From positions 199,678,400 to 199,742,399 of the forward strand of contig JAIOJX010000026.1 of the NCBI GenBank assembly GCA_022376925.1: a DNA stretch of 64,000 bases. Direction: 5' to 3'. Positions 22,453 to 35,334 of this stretch are shown here, piece by piece. The notes under the pieces are model-generated. The model ran no database searches. It was not told the DNA's origin and saw only the letters and a list, made by a program, of their open reading frames with translations. The position numbers were made by a program, and so were the translations under genes. Origin of the DNA: Tragulus kanchil. Taxonomy: Eukaryota; Chordata; Mammalia; Artiodactyla; Tragulidae. The stretch's first letter is position 1. The number at the start of each line of letters is the position of its first letter.

Positions 22453-22709
22453 GTCATGATAAGAGTCTTTTATTTAAATACCTCCTGTATGCCAAGGGCT
22501 TTATGAGCTGGAACCTCATCATTTCAGTAACCACCAGCCCTCCCTCACGTTGATATTACTACTCCACCTTAAAGTGTAGAATTTAGGAACCAAATTAGGA
22601 GTATTAAGGTTGAGATTTAAGTAGTACCCCTCACACCACTCTGCTTATGTTGAAGAATCCTCCAACAGCCAGGCTGAATTTCATCATCAGGTCCTCTGTT
22701 CCATTTAAG

Positions 22710-22827
22710 GAGCGCCATGAAGCCGTTGTACGACGTACAATGGAGAGAAGCCAGAAGCCGAGACAGAAGCAGAACCGGTGGTCATGGGGAGGTGCTCTCC
22801 ACGGGAGCCCGAGCATCCATAACTCAG
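22710..22827 (+). CDS. MAP7: MAP7 exon 3 (copy 1)
   Basis: This 118-bp exon lies between CATTTAAG and GTAAAC. It starts on a full Glu codon and ends on one base of an Asp codon. It reads ERHEAVVRRTMERSQKPRQK, then QNRWSWGGALHGSPSIHNS. It continues the basic microtubule-binding helix and turns into the conserved NRWSWGG-L-GSPS motif of the MAP7 family. The same exon occurs unchanged at 23858-23975. Only one can be used, because splicing both would shift the frame by one base. Confidence 0.95.
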
Positions 22828-23375
22828 GTAAACACAGAAGCCACTTCAGAGCCACTATTTTTTAAATCACAGTTAAAGTCACAGTTGCTTTTTTATTCTA
22901 AGTCTGTGTTTATAAAAACAAAAATCCTGCAGAAACAATTAAGCTACAATGAAATGATGTTTCTGTTGTTTGAGGATAAGAGGGTGATGGGGGTCGACGG
23001 TCCCCGAGCTCTACACATGCTGCTTTTCTCTTTGTTACAAAATTCTTTAAAGAAACAGAAATCTATGCTGTTTTCCTCAGCAACTGGATTTCTGTAGGGC
23101 TTTACCAGTTACAAGGTTTTCGCATGGATTACCTCATTTTAGTCAACCCTTGAGGTAGTGTTATTACTTTTTGTGAAAATGGAGATTTAGACTGAGAATT
23201 GCTACGTTACACAAAGTCATACATTCCATTAAATTGTGGTATCAGGATTCCCCACATCCTCAGGTTCCAGATGCTCTTTTTAAACACAGTACCACATGTG
23301 TTACGTGACTGCTTAAGTGGAGACCTGCACTATGGGCTTATGTGAGTTGATGGAAAAATACCACACTCCCAGAAG

Positions 23376-23600
23376 TAATGTCTGCTAAGTTGTTTCAGTT
23401 GTGTCCAACTCTTTGTGACCCCATGGACAATAGCCTGTCAGGCTACTCTGTCCCTGATTTCTCCAGGCAAGAGTACTGGAGTGGGTTGCCATTTCCTTCT
23501 CCAAGGGATCTTCCTGACCCAGGGATGGAATCTGCATCTCTTAGGTCTCCTGTGTTGGCAGGCAGATTCATTAATACTAGTGCCACCTGGGAAGCCAGTA
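23376..23600 (-). mobile_element. Bov-tA SINE (second copy from D7)
   Basis: It is identical to the element at 22228-22452 and was carried by D7. Confidence 0.88.
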
Positions 23601-23857
23601 GTCATGATAAGAGTCTTTTATTTAAATACCTCCTGTATGCCAAGGGCTTTATGAGCTGGAACCTCATCATTTCAGTAACCACCAGCCCTCCCTCACGTTG
23701 ATATTACTACTCCACCTTAAAGTGTAGAATTTAGGAACCAAATTAGGAGTATTAAGGTTGAGATTTAAGTAGTACCCCTCACACCACTCTGCTTATGTTG
23801 AAGAATCCTCCAACAGCCAGGCTGAATTTCATCATCAGGTCCTCTGTTCCATTTAAG

Positions 23858-23975
23858 GAGCGCCATGAAGCCGTTGTACGACGTACAATGGAGAGAAGCC
23901 AGAAGCCGAGACAGAAGCAGAACCGGTGGTCATGGGGAGGTGCTCTCCACGGGAGCCCGAGCATCCATAACTCAG
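23858..23975 (+). CDS. MAP7: MAP7 exon 3 (copy 2, probable assembly duplicate)
   Basis: It is identical to 22710-22827, including the acceptor and donor. It lies in the second half of D7. If the duplication were real, this would be a mutually exclusive or silent exon, because 118 is not a multiple of three. An assembly artefact is the simpler reading. Confidence 0.85.
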
Positions 23976-25669
23976 GTAAACACAGAAGCCACTTCAGAGC
24001 CACTATTTTTTAAATCACAGTTAAAGTCACAGTTGCTTTTTTATTCTAAGTCTGTGTTTATAAAAACAAAAATCCTGCAGAAACAATTAAGCTACAATGA
24101 AATGATGTTTCTGTTGTTTGAGGATAAGAGGGTGATGGAGGTAGAAGGTTCCCTCCCTCTACACATGCTGCTTTTCTCTTTTGTTACAAAATTCTTTAAA
24201 GAAACAGAAATCTATGCTGTTTTCCTCAGCAGCTAGTTTCAACTCTACATTATTTTGGTAGTCCATTGGCATAGGAGTTTCAGGGTTATGGAATGGGTTA
24301 ACCAGTTTTGTCTTTTTCTCTGCGAGAATCCTAGCACTGTTGCCAATCAGAATCAGTGCTATGAGCTTATGTATTCTGATCCTAAAGTATATGGCACACT
24401 AAGGCTCCGCAAGAGAAAGTGCAGAATTCTGAAACTGGAAATAGTAGTAAATGTCCAAGCAATTCCTTAATCGTAAATTGCCATAAAAATCGTACTGAAA
24501 TTTGGACTTAGTGAAAGGCTTTATTTTTGTACTGTAAATTCAATACACCTTGAATTTTATATAGTGTGTCAGTTCATTTTCATTTGTGTGAGTCTAATAA
24601 GCTTTTTTTATTTTTTTTTTTCTAATTTACTTTGGAAAATCATTGTCTTACATTCTGTCCCCAGGTGGTTTTCTTGCATCATCATTCACCTTTCTCGATT
24701 TAGCAGTCCTGGACCACCACTTCACACCTTTTGGTGGTACTAGAAAACCTGGTACAGACCTCCTTGTGATTTGCTGACTGCCTGACCTGTAGCTAGCACC
24801 TCAGTCTAGGGCCAGTTCATCAATAGCTGATCCATCACCACCTTAGTCATAATGCATGCTTAATATCCTGTTGCATAGACCTAGATCTGGGACATGGCAC
24901 AGTGTTTCTCAAGTGTTGATAATATAACTCAGGTGACTTAAAGGTATTGAAATAATTACCTGTGATAGGTTTATTTTCTCTTTAACTGATCATTTTGGAT
25001 AAAACTTTTTAAAGCATGTTCTTTCACTAATAAATCATCTGAGATCAGAGTACATCCAGTTTGGGCTTTATTTCACCCCACCTTCTTCAATGCAGCCATT
25101 CCCACATTCCATTTTCATATAAATAACTATGTATTTTTGTTTCTCTATTCCCTTTCATGCCTAACATTCATTGTATCTTTTATAACCCCGTCATTTTAAA
25201 AAATGTAAAAGCATATTGCCACAGTTTCCTTTGCTATGTAGGGAACCAGATTGAATGTGTGTCTTTTCCCCTTGGCACTTCATGACCAGTCATATTTGCT
25301 GTGGGGCCCGTCTCAAATCCGTGGTCACAAGGATCATTTACAAGTGATAATTTCATTCTAAGATAAGTTTGCATGTTAGTTCCATCCAAAAAAAAAAGCT
25401 GTCATGGTATATGTTTTTTAACCTTACTTATTTTTCTTTTGTTAGACTTTGAAGCTTTTTTCTTTCTCTCTTTTTTTTTTTTTTTTGACCACACTATGGA
25501 GCTCTAACCCTTGGGCTCCCAGGGAATGCCCTTAGACATTTTTGAGGGGATGTCAAGTTACCTAGCTTTGCTTCTTGCTTCTAAGCATAGAGTTCAGTAT
25601 ATGACCTCTGTTACTGGTATTCAGAGCAAGAGAAACGAGAGCTGTGTTTGTTAGGCTGTTGGATAAATC

Positions 25670-25947
25670 TTTTTTTTTTTTCTTTTTTAATTTTGGTCTC
25701 TTTTATTGGTTATTTATTTATTTTCATCCATCTTTATTCTTTGGCTTGTGTGAGCCTCCAACTGCAGTAGCCTCTCCCGCTACAGAGCACAGGCTCTGGG
25801 TGCATGCACTCCGGAGCACTGGCTTGCAACTAAATATACCGGTCCAGCCACTCTGTGGCATGTAGAATCTTCCTGGGCCAGGGATTGAACCGGTGCCCCT
25901 TGCACTGCAAAGCGGACTCTTTACCCACTGGACCACCAGGGAAACCC
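25670..25947 (-). mobile_element. tRNA-Glu-derived SINE, A-type tail
   Basis: On the minus strand it starts GGGTTTCCCTGGTGGTCCAG and has a B-box-like GGTTCAATCCC. It ends in AATAAATAACCAATAAAAG and ACCAAAATT. An 8-bp target-site duplication, GATAAATC, lies at 25662-25669 and 25948-25955. Confidence 0.85.
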
Positions 25948-26761
25948 GATAAATCGTTTTTTAACAGGGCTGTGAACTAGAGAAAAATGCTTCTGTAATA
26001 GAACAGAGAAATTGGAAAATAATGGAAATTTATCAAAATTCTCAACAGTCAGAATGATTTGCTAAGATCTTAAGAGCAGTGACCTTGTCTTGCTCATTTT
26101 GCCAACCTCTTACTTCACAACAATGCTAAATTGTAGGGACAACAAACGAATCCTGCAAGTTAATTTTCATCCAGATTAAATCATTGTCTGTTCCACACCA
26201 GCTAGTGCTGCTTTGTAAAACTTTGTACTTTTTAAACAAGTTCTTCATAATGCCTAACATTCATTGTATCTTTTATAACCCCGTCATTTTAAAAAATGTA
26301 AAAGCATATTGCCACAGTTTCCTTTGCTATGTAGGGAACCAGATTGAATGTGTGTCTTTTCCCCTTGGCACTTCATGACCAGTCATATTTGCTGTGGGGC
26401 CCGTCTCAAATCCGTGGTCACAAGGATCATTTACAAGTGATAATTTCATTCTAAGATAAGTTTGCATGTTAGTTCCATCCAAAAAAAAAAGCTGTCATGG
26501 TATATGTTTTTTAACCTTACTTATTTTTCTTTTGTTAGACTTTGAAGCTTTTTTCTTTCTCTCTTTTTTTTTTTTTTTTGACCACACTATGGAGCTCTAA
26601 CCCTTGGGCTCCCAGGGAATGCCCTTAGACATTTTTGAGGGGATGTCAAGTTACCTAGCTTTGCTTCTTGCTTCTAAGCATAGAGTTCAGTATATGACCT
26701 CTGTTACTGGTATTCAGAGCAAGAGAAACGAGAGCTGTGTTTGTTAGGCTGTTGGATAAAT

Positions 26762-27039
26762 CTTTTTTTTTTTCTTTTTTAATTTTGGTCTCTTTTATTG
26801 GTTATTTATTTATTTTCATCCATCTTTATTCTTTGGCTTGTGTGAGCCTCCAACTGCAGTAGCCTCTCCCGCTACAGAGCACAGGCTCTGGGTGCATGCA
26901 CTCCGGAGCACTGGCTTGCAACTAAATATACCGGTCCAGCCACTCTGTGGCATGTAGAATCTTCCTGGGCCAGGGATTGAACCGGTGCCCCTTGCACTGC
27001 AAAGCGGACTCTTTACCCACTGGACCACCAGGGAAACCC
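26762..27039 (-). mobile_element. tRNA-Glu-derived SINE (second copy from D8)
   Basis: It is the same insertion as 25670-25947, including the GATAAATC target-site duplication, repeated by D8. Confidence 0.85.
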
Positions 27040-27543
27040 GATAAATCGTTTTTTAACAGGGCTGTGAACTAGAGAAAAATGCTTCTGTAATAGAACAGAG
27101 AAATTGGAAAATAATGGAAATTTATCAAAATTCTCAACAGTCAGAATGATTTGCTAAGATCTTAAGAGCAGTGACCTTGTCTTGCTCATTTTGCCAACCT
27201 CTTACTTCACAACAATGCTAAATTGTAGGGACAACAAACGAATCCTGCAAGTTAATTTTCATCCAGATTAAATCATTGTCTGTTCCACACCAGCTAGTGC
27301 TGCTTTGTAAAACTTTGTACTTTTTAAACAAGTTCTTCATAAATCCTTTTGTGTTTTTTTATCAGGGAGGAAAAAGAAAGATTAAAAAGTCTTATTTAAG
27401 TAATAGAGTAAATACATATTATATTTCCGTAAGTTTAATTGCACTTGGTAGGCCTGCCTGTAGACAAGAGTTCCCTCCAACTGAAGCTAAACATGTAAAG
27501 CAATATCACAAAATGTATTGCTATGAAATGTCCTGGAAATGAC

Positions 27544-29706
27544 TTTCCTCATCCTTCTTTGTGTCCTTGAACCTCACGTTTTATCATTAAGTTGTTTCTT
27601 TGAACATTTTACCCTAAGTCTTTTCTTTGTTGTGATTCCCCTAAGAACCCATTAGTTAAGTGTAAATTCAAGTTACAAAAATGTTTGGTTATTTTTCTTT
27701 AATGATTAAATCACTGCATATAAGTCAGCTATACATCAATAAAATTTTTAAATTTTTTAAAATTAAATTGCTTCAACCTTAAACATGAGTCCCTCTAGAA
27801 GATAGGGATACCTGATTTGGTGGAAAACTTGCTTTGTCCCCCTTACACTGTCATGGCCTTACGTGGTTATTCTGTTGGAGAAGGTGTAACGTAATTACTC
27901 CTGGGGCTAGTTAGACCAGTGGACACAGGGTTGGAAGGCCTCTTCCACAACCGTACAAAACAAAATACATCAAGACACCTTTAACTTGGACTGTTACAGG
28001 TCAGAACAACTCCCTGCATCCTAGAGAAATAAAATGAGTTTTTTTAGACTTTAATTATGCACAGTTGCATTCAGGGAACGGAGATGTATGCTAGGGAGCA
28101 TAGTTGCAGCTTGAGTCTACTGTTTCAGAGAGCAAACCATCATTTCTCTCCTGACTTGAAGAATTACTCTAATAAAATTATCTGATAGCAGTAAGAATGT
28201 TATTAATGAACTTAAAGGAAAGAATTGATTGTCTTTGCACAGCTGCCAGTTTTTGGCAAGTTTGTTGGCTGCAAACCATACTAAACTCTGTGATCTAGGA
28301 ACACAGGGGTGGTCATGAGTAGATTTTTAAAAAACGCAGTGCTCTTGGGGCCATCCTTTTCACACAGGTACTGTTGCTTTTTCTTTCTTTTTCATCTCTT
28401 TTTCTATAATGAACTTTAGTGCCTGGGGTAAAATGACTCTACAAGCAAAGGTATCAGCATATGCACAGACCGTGGTGTTTTTTATGCTAGTGTTTACATT
28501 CTATCTCCACAGCACTGTTACTGCCCCATCGTTCCTCCTTTGGAAAATGATGAAGGTGTTCCTTTGGTGGACTCGCTTTGCTTCATGATCTGCCTCCATC
28601 ATTTTGTTGCCCTCCATTGGGTTTCCTCATCCTTCTTTGTGTCCTTGAACCTCACGTTTTATCATTAAGTTGTTTCTTTGAACATTTTACCCTAAGTCTT
28701 TTCTTTGTTGTGATTCCCCTAAGAACCCATTAGTTAAGTGTAAATTCAAGTTACAAAAATGTTTGGTTATTTTTCTTTAATGATTAAATCACTGCATATA
28801 AGTCAGCTATACATCAATAAAATTTTTAAATTTTTTAAAATTAAATTGCTTCAACCTTAAACATGAGTCCCTCTAGAAGATAGGGATACCTGATTTGGTG
28901 GAAAACTTGCTTTGTCCCCCTTACACTGTCATGGCCTTACGTGGTTATTCTGTTGGAGAAGGTGTAACGTAATTACTCCTGGGGCTAGTTAGACCAGTGG
29001 ACACAGGGTTGGAAGGCCTCTTCCACAACCGTACAAAACAAAATACATCAAGACACCTTTAACTTGGACTGTTACAGGTCAGAACAACTCCCTGCATCCT
29101 AGAGAAATAAAATGAGTTTTTTTAGACTTTAATTATGCACAGTTGCATTCAGGGAACGGAGATGTATGCTAGGGAGCATAGTTGCAGCTTGAGTCTACTG
29201 TTTCAGAGAGCAAACCATCATTTCTCTCCTGACTTGAAGAATTACTCTAATAAAATTATCTGATAGCAGTAAGAATGTTATTAATGAACTTAAAGGAAAG
29301 AATTGATTGTCTTTGCACAGCTGCCAGTTTTTGGCAAGTTTGTTGGCTGCAAACCATACTAAACTCTGTGATCTAGGAACACAGGGGTGGTCATGAGTAG
29401 ATTTTTAAAAAACGCAGTGCTCTTGGGGCCATCCTTTTCACACAGGTACTGTTGCTTTTTCTTTCTTTTTCATCTCTTTTTCTATAATGAACTTTAGTGC
29501 CTGGGGTAAAATGACTCTACAAGCAAAGGTATCAGCATATGCACAGACCGTGGTGTTTTTTATGCTAGTGTTTACATTCTATCTCCACAGCACTGTTACT
29601 GCCCCATCGTTCCTCCTTTGGAAAATGATGAAGGTGTTCCCTTTGGTGGACTCGCTTTTGCTTCATGATCTGCCTCCATCATTTTTGTTGCCCTCCATTG
29701 GGTTTC
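27544..29706 (+). repeat. Direct duplication D9 (period 1078 bp)
   Basis: The segment 27544-28621 recurs at 28622-29706, joined at GTTTCCT. The last 80 bases of copy 1 lack single bases in several homopolymers (CCTTTGG for CCCTTTGG, GCTTTGC for GCTTTTGC, CATTTTG for CATTTTTG). This is typical of long-read indel error next to a join. Confidence 0.9.
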
Positions 29707-29987
29707 CTTTGGTCTTCCTCTATTTGTTGTAACCATCTGCTTGAATTTCCCTGACTGACAAACTGGTGAACCGAATAGTTCAATATTTTTATTTTCCTGT
29801 AAGAAAAAGGAGAATTATTTCTACCTTTAAGTTACCTTTAATATGTCCACTTAGAAAACTGTGCTATAATAAAGATCTAGCCATAGAGCTGAAAGCATCC
29901 GATCCTAGTTTTTCTTTCCATCAGTGAGCTAGGAAATTGCAATCCTGCATGCTGGCTGTCAATTAGCATTATCTCCATTTGTTTTAG

Positions 29988-30098
29988 ATCCAGACAGGCG
30001 ATCAGTTTCCACCATGAATCTTTCGAAACATGTTGATCCCGTCATTAGCAAGCGGCTCTCCTCTTCATCTGCAACTTTACTAAATTCTCCAGATAGAG
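29988..30098 (+). CDS. MAP7: MAP7 exon 4: Ser-rich linker
   Basis: This 111-bp exon lies between TGTTTTAG and GTACAG. Two starting bases complete an Asp codon with exon 3, and one base is left for an Ala codon. It reads DPDRRSVSTMNLSKHVDPVI, then SKRLSSSSATLLNSPDR. It matches human MAP7 with Tyr-to-His as the main change I recall. The Ser run and SPDR motif lie just after the microtubule-binding helix, in a flexible region likely to be phosphorylated. It is present once. Confidence 0.96.
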
Positions 30099-32254
30099 GT
30101 ACAGTCAAAAGGAAAACAAAAAAAGTGTTTTGTTATTTCCTTAATGATTTTATTTTCTGGATGTTTGCAGCTAAAAATAAGCATCTGAAGTTGCTTATTT
30201 TCCCTACGTTTCTTAAATAGGAAGAAAAAAGCTTCAGAGTAAAAAAGCAATAAACGTCCGAGCAGCATTTTCCTTGCGACAAGAACATTTCTCATTTTAG
30301 AACTTGGCTGAATGATTGCATTTAGCAGTGATGAAAAGCGGTGCTTCTCTCAAGTTTTAGTGCAGGAGTTTACAGCTCCAGAAATCACCCACTTATCCAC
30401 CAACATGCAAATAATCTTTCTTATGAACGTTTATTTCATTTCAATTCGATTGTCTTTGACTTTCTATCTGTACTTGGGGAATTCCAGGCTCTAACTTACT
30501 AAAAAAAATCTTTTTAAATAATTCCTGTTGGTAAATTTCATTTTGCTAATTTATTTCTCCTTTAACCAAACCTTTCTTACTGCATTTCTTGTGTGTGTGA
30601 TTGGTTTTTTTGATGTCCATTCATTTAAATGGATTTGGCCTAACAAGAATATCATGATGTAAGCCTCTAAAAAGTTTTCAATATTCATAGGCCTCCAGTT
30701 AACATTTTATTTGAATTTTGAGTTTTATTCATCCCATGGATTTACAGTACATGAATGTTGTTACTTATAAAATGAAAGTTTCCTTTTACATATTTATATA
30801 TCATAGAATGAAAAGTCAAGCTTTTAAGATAAGCTACTTGTTTTACCAAACTGAAACAATTTCAAATTTGAGAAACCAAAGAATTATTGTGCAATATAAA
30901 AACGTACTCTTTGAAAGTAACGAGTTCTGGTTATTTTGAGTGCTTTATTAAGAAACAGATTGGTTTTGAAGTGTTTATAGTCTTTAAACAAGATTGTAAT
31001 GTGTGCATGTTTTATATGTGTGTTTGTGAATTTGTATATTGTATAAAAGTTACAGTGTCATTGTAACATATAATGTGCTGATGTTATAATTAATCTCTTA
31101 AAGCAGTAAATGTTTGAACAACTTTCTATTCTTGCCTTTTAACCTAAATCATTTTTTTAAACCTAGTCTGACCAAATCACTGGTATTAAATGGGCCTTTT
31201 ATATGTTAGAGATAAGTATTTTGAATTGATAAGTTTAATAGATATGTATATTTTCATATGTAGCCTTTATTTTCAAGCCAATTCCCTTAATATAAAATAT
31301 AGCATACTGGTTTTTTTAGCATACTATTCTTAACACTTGTCTATTCACCTTTCCTTTGGAACTGACCACTTAGCACTTTAATTTTATATTTATATCAACA
31401 AGGGTCTGAAACAAATTATAATTGGGATTTCACAGTAAATTTCAGTTGAACTTTGCTTATTGATTCCATAGCTGAAACTGGGGCAAGGTTGGTCGTAGGG
31501 AGATGGGCAATAAAACAAACCAGTATTCTGTCCACACTTCTGTGAAATGACAGTGCTGTATCAGCTAGAAGTGAGATGTTGTATAGATTATGCGTGACAG
31601 TATCTGATTGGGTAGTCTAAGGTAATCAGATATTAGAACTGGGAAAAAATTGGATGGCTCCACCAGATGGCCCTTGGTGTGACAGAGTCTCTGAGAGGTG
31701 AAGGACCTGACTTCCTAACCTACAGGTTAATCACTGAGAAGAGGGGCTAGAGCAGAGACCACCAGCTCCCATCCCTTGCTGTTTCTGCTCTGCATTTGCA
31801 GTTCACTCCTTCATGGATGGCCTTCCCTAGATTAATCCTGACTCCTCACGCTCTCCCTCTGGGTGAGGGTAAGGATCAGGGGAAGTTCAGCCAGCAGTTC
31901 ATAGCTGGAGCCAGGAAATTGCCCCTTGCGTCACAGGGCAGGTCTATAAGATGCAGCGCTAAGCCAGACTGAAAGGGTAAGGGGGAAGCACTAAATTTGG
32001 GAGTTCCACTTCTCTGCCCGCCAATCAAAGGAACTGTGATGGGAGCACAGGCTCCATAATTGTGGCTCAAAAGAACTGTGACGCAGTTCTGGTCCAAGTT
32101 AGGCAGAACCCTCAGAAGCACAGTGAGAGGGTTCTCTTTTAATGAGAACAGAAATCTTCTGCATTTGAACGTCTCTAACGTAGAGATCTAAGTAATTTAG
32201 TTAGTGTAACTTTTCTGCTATGTTTTAAATTTAATTATGTGTTATTATCAAAGT

Positions 32255-34494
32255 AGAAAGCATTCTTATCAGATTATTAGAGGCTTTTACAGGCTAGTCT
32301 TTAGAGAGTGTATGGTGTTACTAGATTGTTTGAGCTTTCTCAGCCCTACAGCACGGACCTTAAAGCTGAAACTAAGTCGAAGCTCTGATGCTATCAAAGT
32401 TGACATTCGGCTCTAACACTCTGATGGTTATTCAGAATGCTGGAGTATTTCCATGCCAGTTGGTAAATACCCATTTCCCCAGGCTGTGTTTTCCCAGGCC
32501 CTACAGAGCTAAAGAGTGTTACCTACTAGCTTTGTGCCTTGTCCCACCAGTTTTTAAATAGTCTGATTATCACACCTAAAAATGATGTCACATAGACTGA
32601 TAAAATGACCTGTTGAAGGAAACCCCCAATTATTAAAGATTTCTATAGTTGCTGCAACAGGGAGATTCTTGCCACTGGGGCATTAAGAGTGTTTATTATT
32701 AAGCTTCCTTCTTTACCAGTTTTTTTTTTTTTTTTTCTCAAGGAAGAAGAATAGAGTGTTTGAAAAATAATAATAATAATAAGGAAATTGCCTACTCTGT
32801 GAAAATTAGTCCATACATTCTTCCCCCCAGAATCTAGATTAAAGGACGTGGTGGACCTCAAGCTGAATTCTGCCCACGTGTTACTGTTTGACCTGAGAAG
32901 GGTTTTTTGGTTCTGTTACTGTTTTAGTTCATATTAATTGCCATCATATTAAAAAATAGAAGATTTCATAGTACATTTCAGGATGTAGCAACGTTTGCGT
33001 AATTTCTACATGGCACCCATCATCTGGAATTAAAGAGTGTTTTCCTGCTTTTGGAGGAACAGGGTAGCACAAATATCCATAGTTAGTCACTTCCTTGGAC
33101 CAGATGGTCTATTAAGGGAATTATCAATATCTCATTTTAAGTGCTTAAAGATCAATACTATAGTTTTTTCATGAGAATTAATATGTCTTCCTTCAGCAGC
33201 TTATCTCACGATCAGGCCCTTCTAGGTTTAAAAAAACAAAAACCAAAAACTAACTCTCCAAAAAATTATCTTATGGCGGAAGAGATCTATTTCTCTCTTG
33301 CATAGGGTTTAGTTAAGAATATGGTAGAATTGGAAACAAATTTCTGCAGTTTTAAATTTAATTTTTGTAGTAGATCTAGTTTTTTCCAAAAATTTTTTAA
33401 AGAAAGCATTCTTATCAGATTATTAGAGGCTTTTACAGGCTAGTCTTTAGAGAGTGTATGGTGTTACTAGATTGTTTGAGCTTTCTCAGCCCTACAGCAC
33501 GGACCTTAAAGCTGAAACTAAGTCGAAGCTCTGATGCTATCAAAGTTGACATTCGGCTCTAACACTCTGATGGTTATTCAGAATGCTGGAGTATTTCCAT
33601 GCCAGTTGGTAAATACCCATTTCCCCAGGCTGTGTTTTCCCAGGCCCTACAGAGCTAAAGAGTGTTACCTACTAGCTTTGTGCCTTGTCCCACCAGTTTT
33701 TAAATAGTCTGATTATCACACCTAAAAATGATGTCACATAGACTGATAAAATGACCTGTTGAAGGAAACCCCCAATTATTAAAGATTTCTATAGTTGCTG
33801 CAACAGGGAGATTCTTGCCACTGGGGCATTAAGAGTGTTTATTATTAAGCTTCCTTCTTTACCAGTTTTTTTTTTTTTTTTTTCTCAAGGAAGAAGAATA
33901 GAGTGTTTGAAAAATAATAATAATAATAAGGAAATTGCCTACTCTGTGAAAATTAGTCCATACATTCTTCCCCCCAGAATCTAGATTAAAGGACGTGGTG
34001 GACCTCAAGCTGAATTCTGCCCACGTGTTACTGTTTGACCTGAGAAGGGTTTTTTGGTTCTGTTACTGTTTTAGTTCATATTAATTGCCATCATATTAAA
34101 AAATAGAAGATTTCATAGTACATTTCAGGATGTAGCAACGTTTGCGTAATTTCTACATGGCACCCATCATCTGGAATTAAAGAGTGTTTTCCTGCTTTTG
34201 GAGGAACAGGGTAGCACAAATATCCATAGTTAGTCACTTCCTTGGACCAGATGGTCTATTAAGGGAATTATCAATATCTCATTTTAAGTGCTTAAAGATC
34301 AATACTATAGTTTTTTCATGAGAATTAATATGTCTTCCTTCAGCAGCTTATCTCACGATCAGGCCCTTCTAGGTTTAAAAAAACAAAAACCAAAAACTAA
34401 CTCTCCAAAAAATTATCTTATGGCGGAAGAGATCTATTTCTCTCTTGCATAGGGTTTAGTTAAGAATATGGTAGAATTGGAAACAAATTTCTGC
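32255..34494 (+). repeat. Direct duplication D10 (period 1146 bp)
   Basis: The segment 32255-33348 recurs at 33401-34494. The filler at 33349-33400 (TTTTAAATTTAATTTTTGTA and on) is a corrupted version of the sequence before copy 1 (TTTTAAATTTAATTATGTG). The copies otherwise differ by one T in a T run. Confidence 0.9.
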
Positions 34495-34876
34495 TAGCAA
34501 AATCTTTCATTCACAGCTTCAAGCTGTAAAACAAATCTGTTTGGATTTGCCTTAAACACAAGTCAGAGAGGGTGTTTAATGATCTTTATTTGAGACAGAT
34601 TCTTTGGTTGATGCCTTCAAGACTAACAAAACTAAAGCAATTAAACTTCTTAAATTGAGGAGGAAAATAGGCATGTCTTTTCAATGATAGACTCTATCTG
34701 CTGTTCTAAACCCTTTATTCTACAGATTTTATCTAAGAAAAGGAAGCATTCGTCTCTTCTTTCCTTTATCATCTACTGAAAATACTATTTGTTGAAGATT
34801 TTAATTTAATTCTAATCACTTTCCCAATTACTTAATTCTCTGAATGTATCTTAACTTTAGGTTAGATTATATTCTG

Positions 34877-34878
<2 letters not shown>

Positions 34879-34911
<33 letters not shown>
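34879..34911 (+). repeat. (CA)n microsatellite
   Basis: A perfect CA dinucleotide run of about 16 units. Confidence 0.95.
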
Positions 34912-34913
<2 letters not shown>

Positions 34914-35011
34914 GCATACTATAATTTATAGTAGCACTTATCCTATTGTACATTCTACTAACTAGAATTCTTATAATAGTTTTTATAACAGATCTTTATT
35001 TATGTCTTAAT

Positions 35012-35208
35012 AAGGTGGCACTAGTAGTAAAGAACCAGCCTGCCAGTGCAGGAGACATAAAAGACAGGTGTTCAGTCCCTGGGTTTGGAAGATCCACTAG
35101 AGGAGGGCATGGCAACCTTCTCCAGTATTCTTGCCTGTAGAACCCCCATGGACAGTGCAGCCTGGCAGGCTAGAGTCCATAGGGTCGCAAAGAGAAGCTC
35201 AATGTTAG
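35012..35208 (+). mobile_element. Bov-tA SINE
   Basis: It starts GGTGGCACTAGTAGTAAAGA, has the B-box-like TGTTCAGTCCCTGGG, and continues into the Bov-A part with CCTTCTCCAGTATTCTTGCC and CATAGGGTCGCAAAGAG. It is moderately diverged. Confidence 0.88.
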
Positions 35209-35334
35209 CAAATAAGGTTTAAGTCAACCATGAAGACTCTCCCTTCAAAAACCATAAAATCTAATAAACAGTTCACTAAATCTTAAATTCACCATACCTT
35301 GATCAAAATGACTGCTCTTTTAAAATAAAGTCTG

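Larger units (their letters stand above)
21931..24230 (+). repeat. Direct duplication D7 (period 1148 bp), contains MAP7 exon 3
   Basis: The segment 21931-23078 recurs at 23079-24230, joined at CAGCA. Exon 3 is identical in both copies. The last 90 bp of copy 1 differs at 22988-23015 (GGGTCGACGGTCCCCGAG) from copy 2 (GAGGTAGAAGGTTCCCTC). Elsewhere the copies are nearly identical. Confidence 0.9.
25157..27342 (+). repeat. Direct duplication D8 (period 1093 bp)
   Basis: The segment 25157-26249 recurs at 26250-27342, joined at CATAATGCC without filler. It carries one SINE, and both copies retain the same SINE flanks. Confidence 0.9.
22828..29987 (+). other. MAP7: MAP7 intron 3 region
   Basis: It holds the rest of D7 (including the second exon 3), unique sequence at 24230-25156 with no recognised repeat, and duplications D8 and D9 at 25157-29706. 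One SINE lies inside D8. Nothing in 27343-29987 resembles an exon; it is A/T-rich. The intron ends in TGTTTTAG. Confidence 0.8.
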
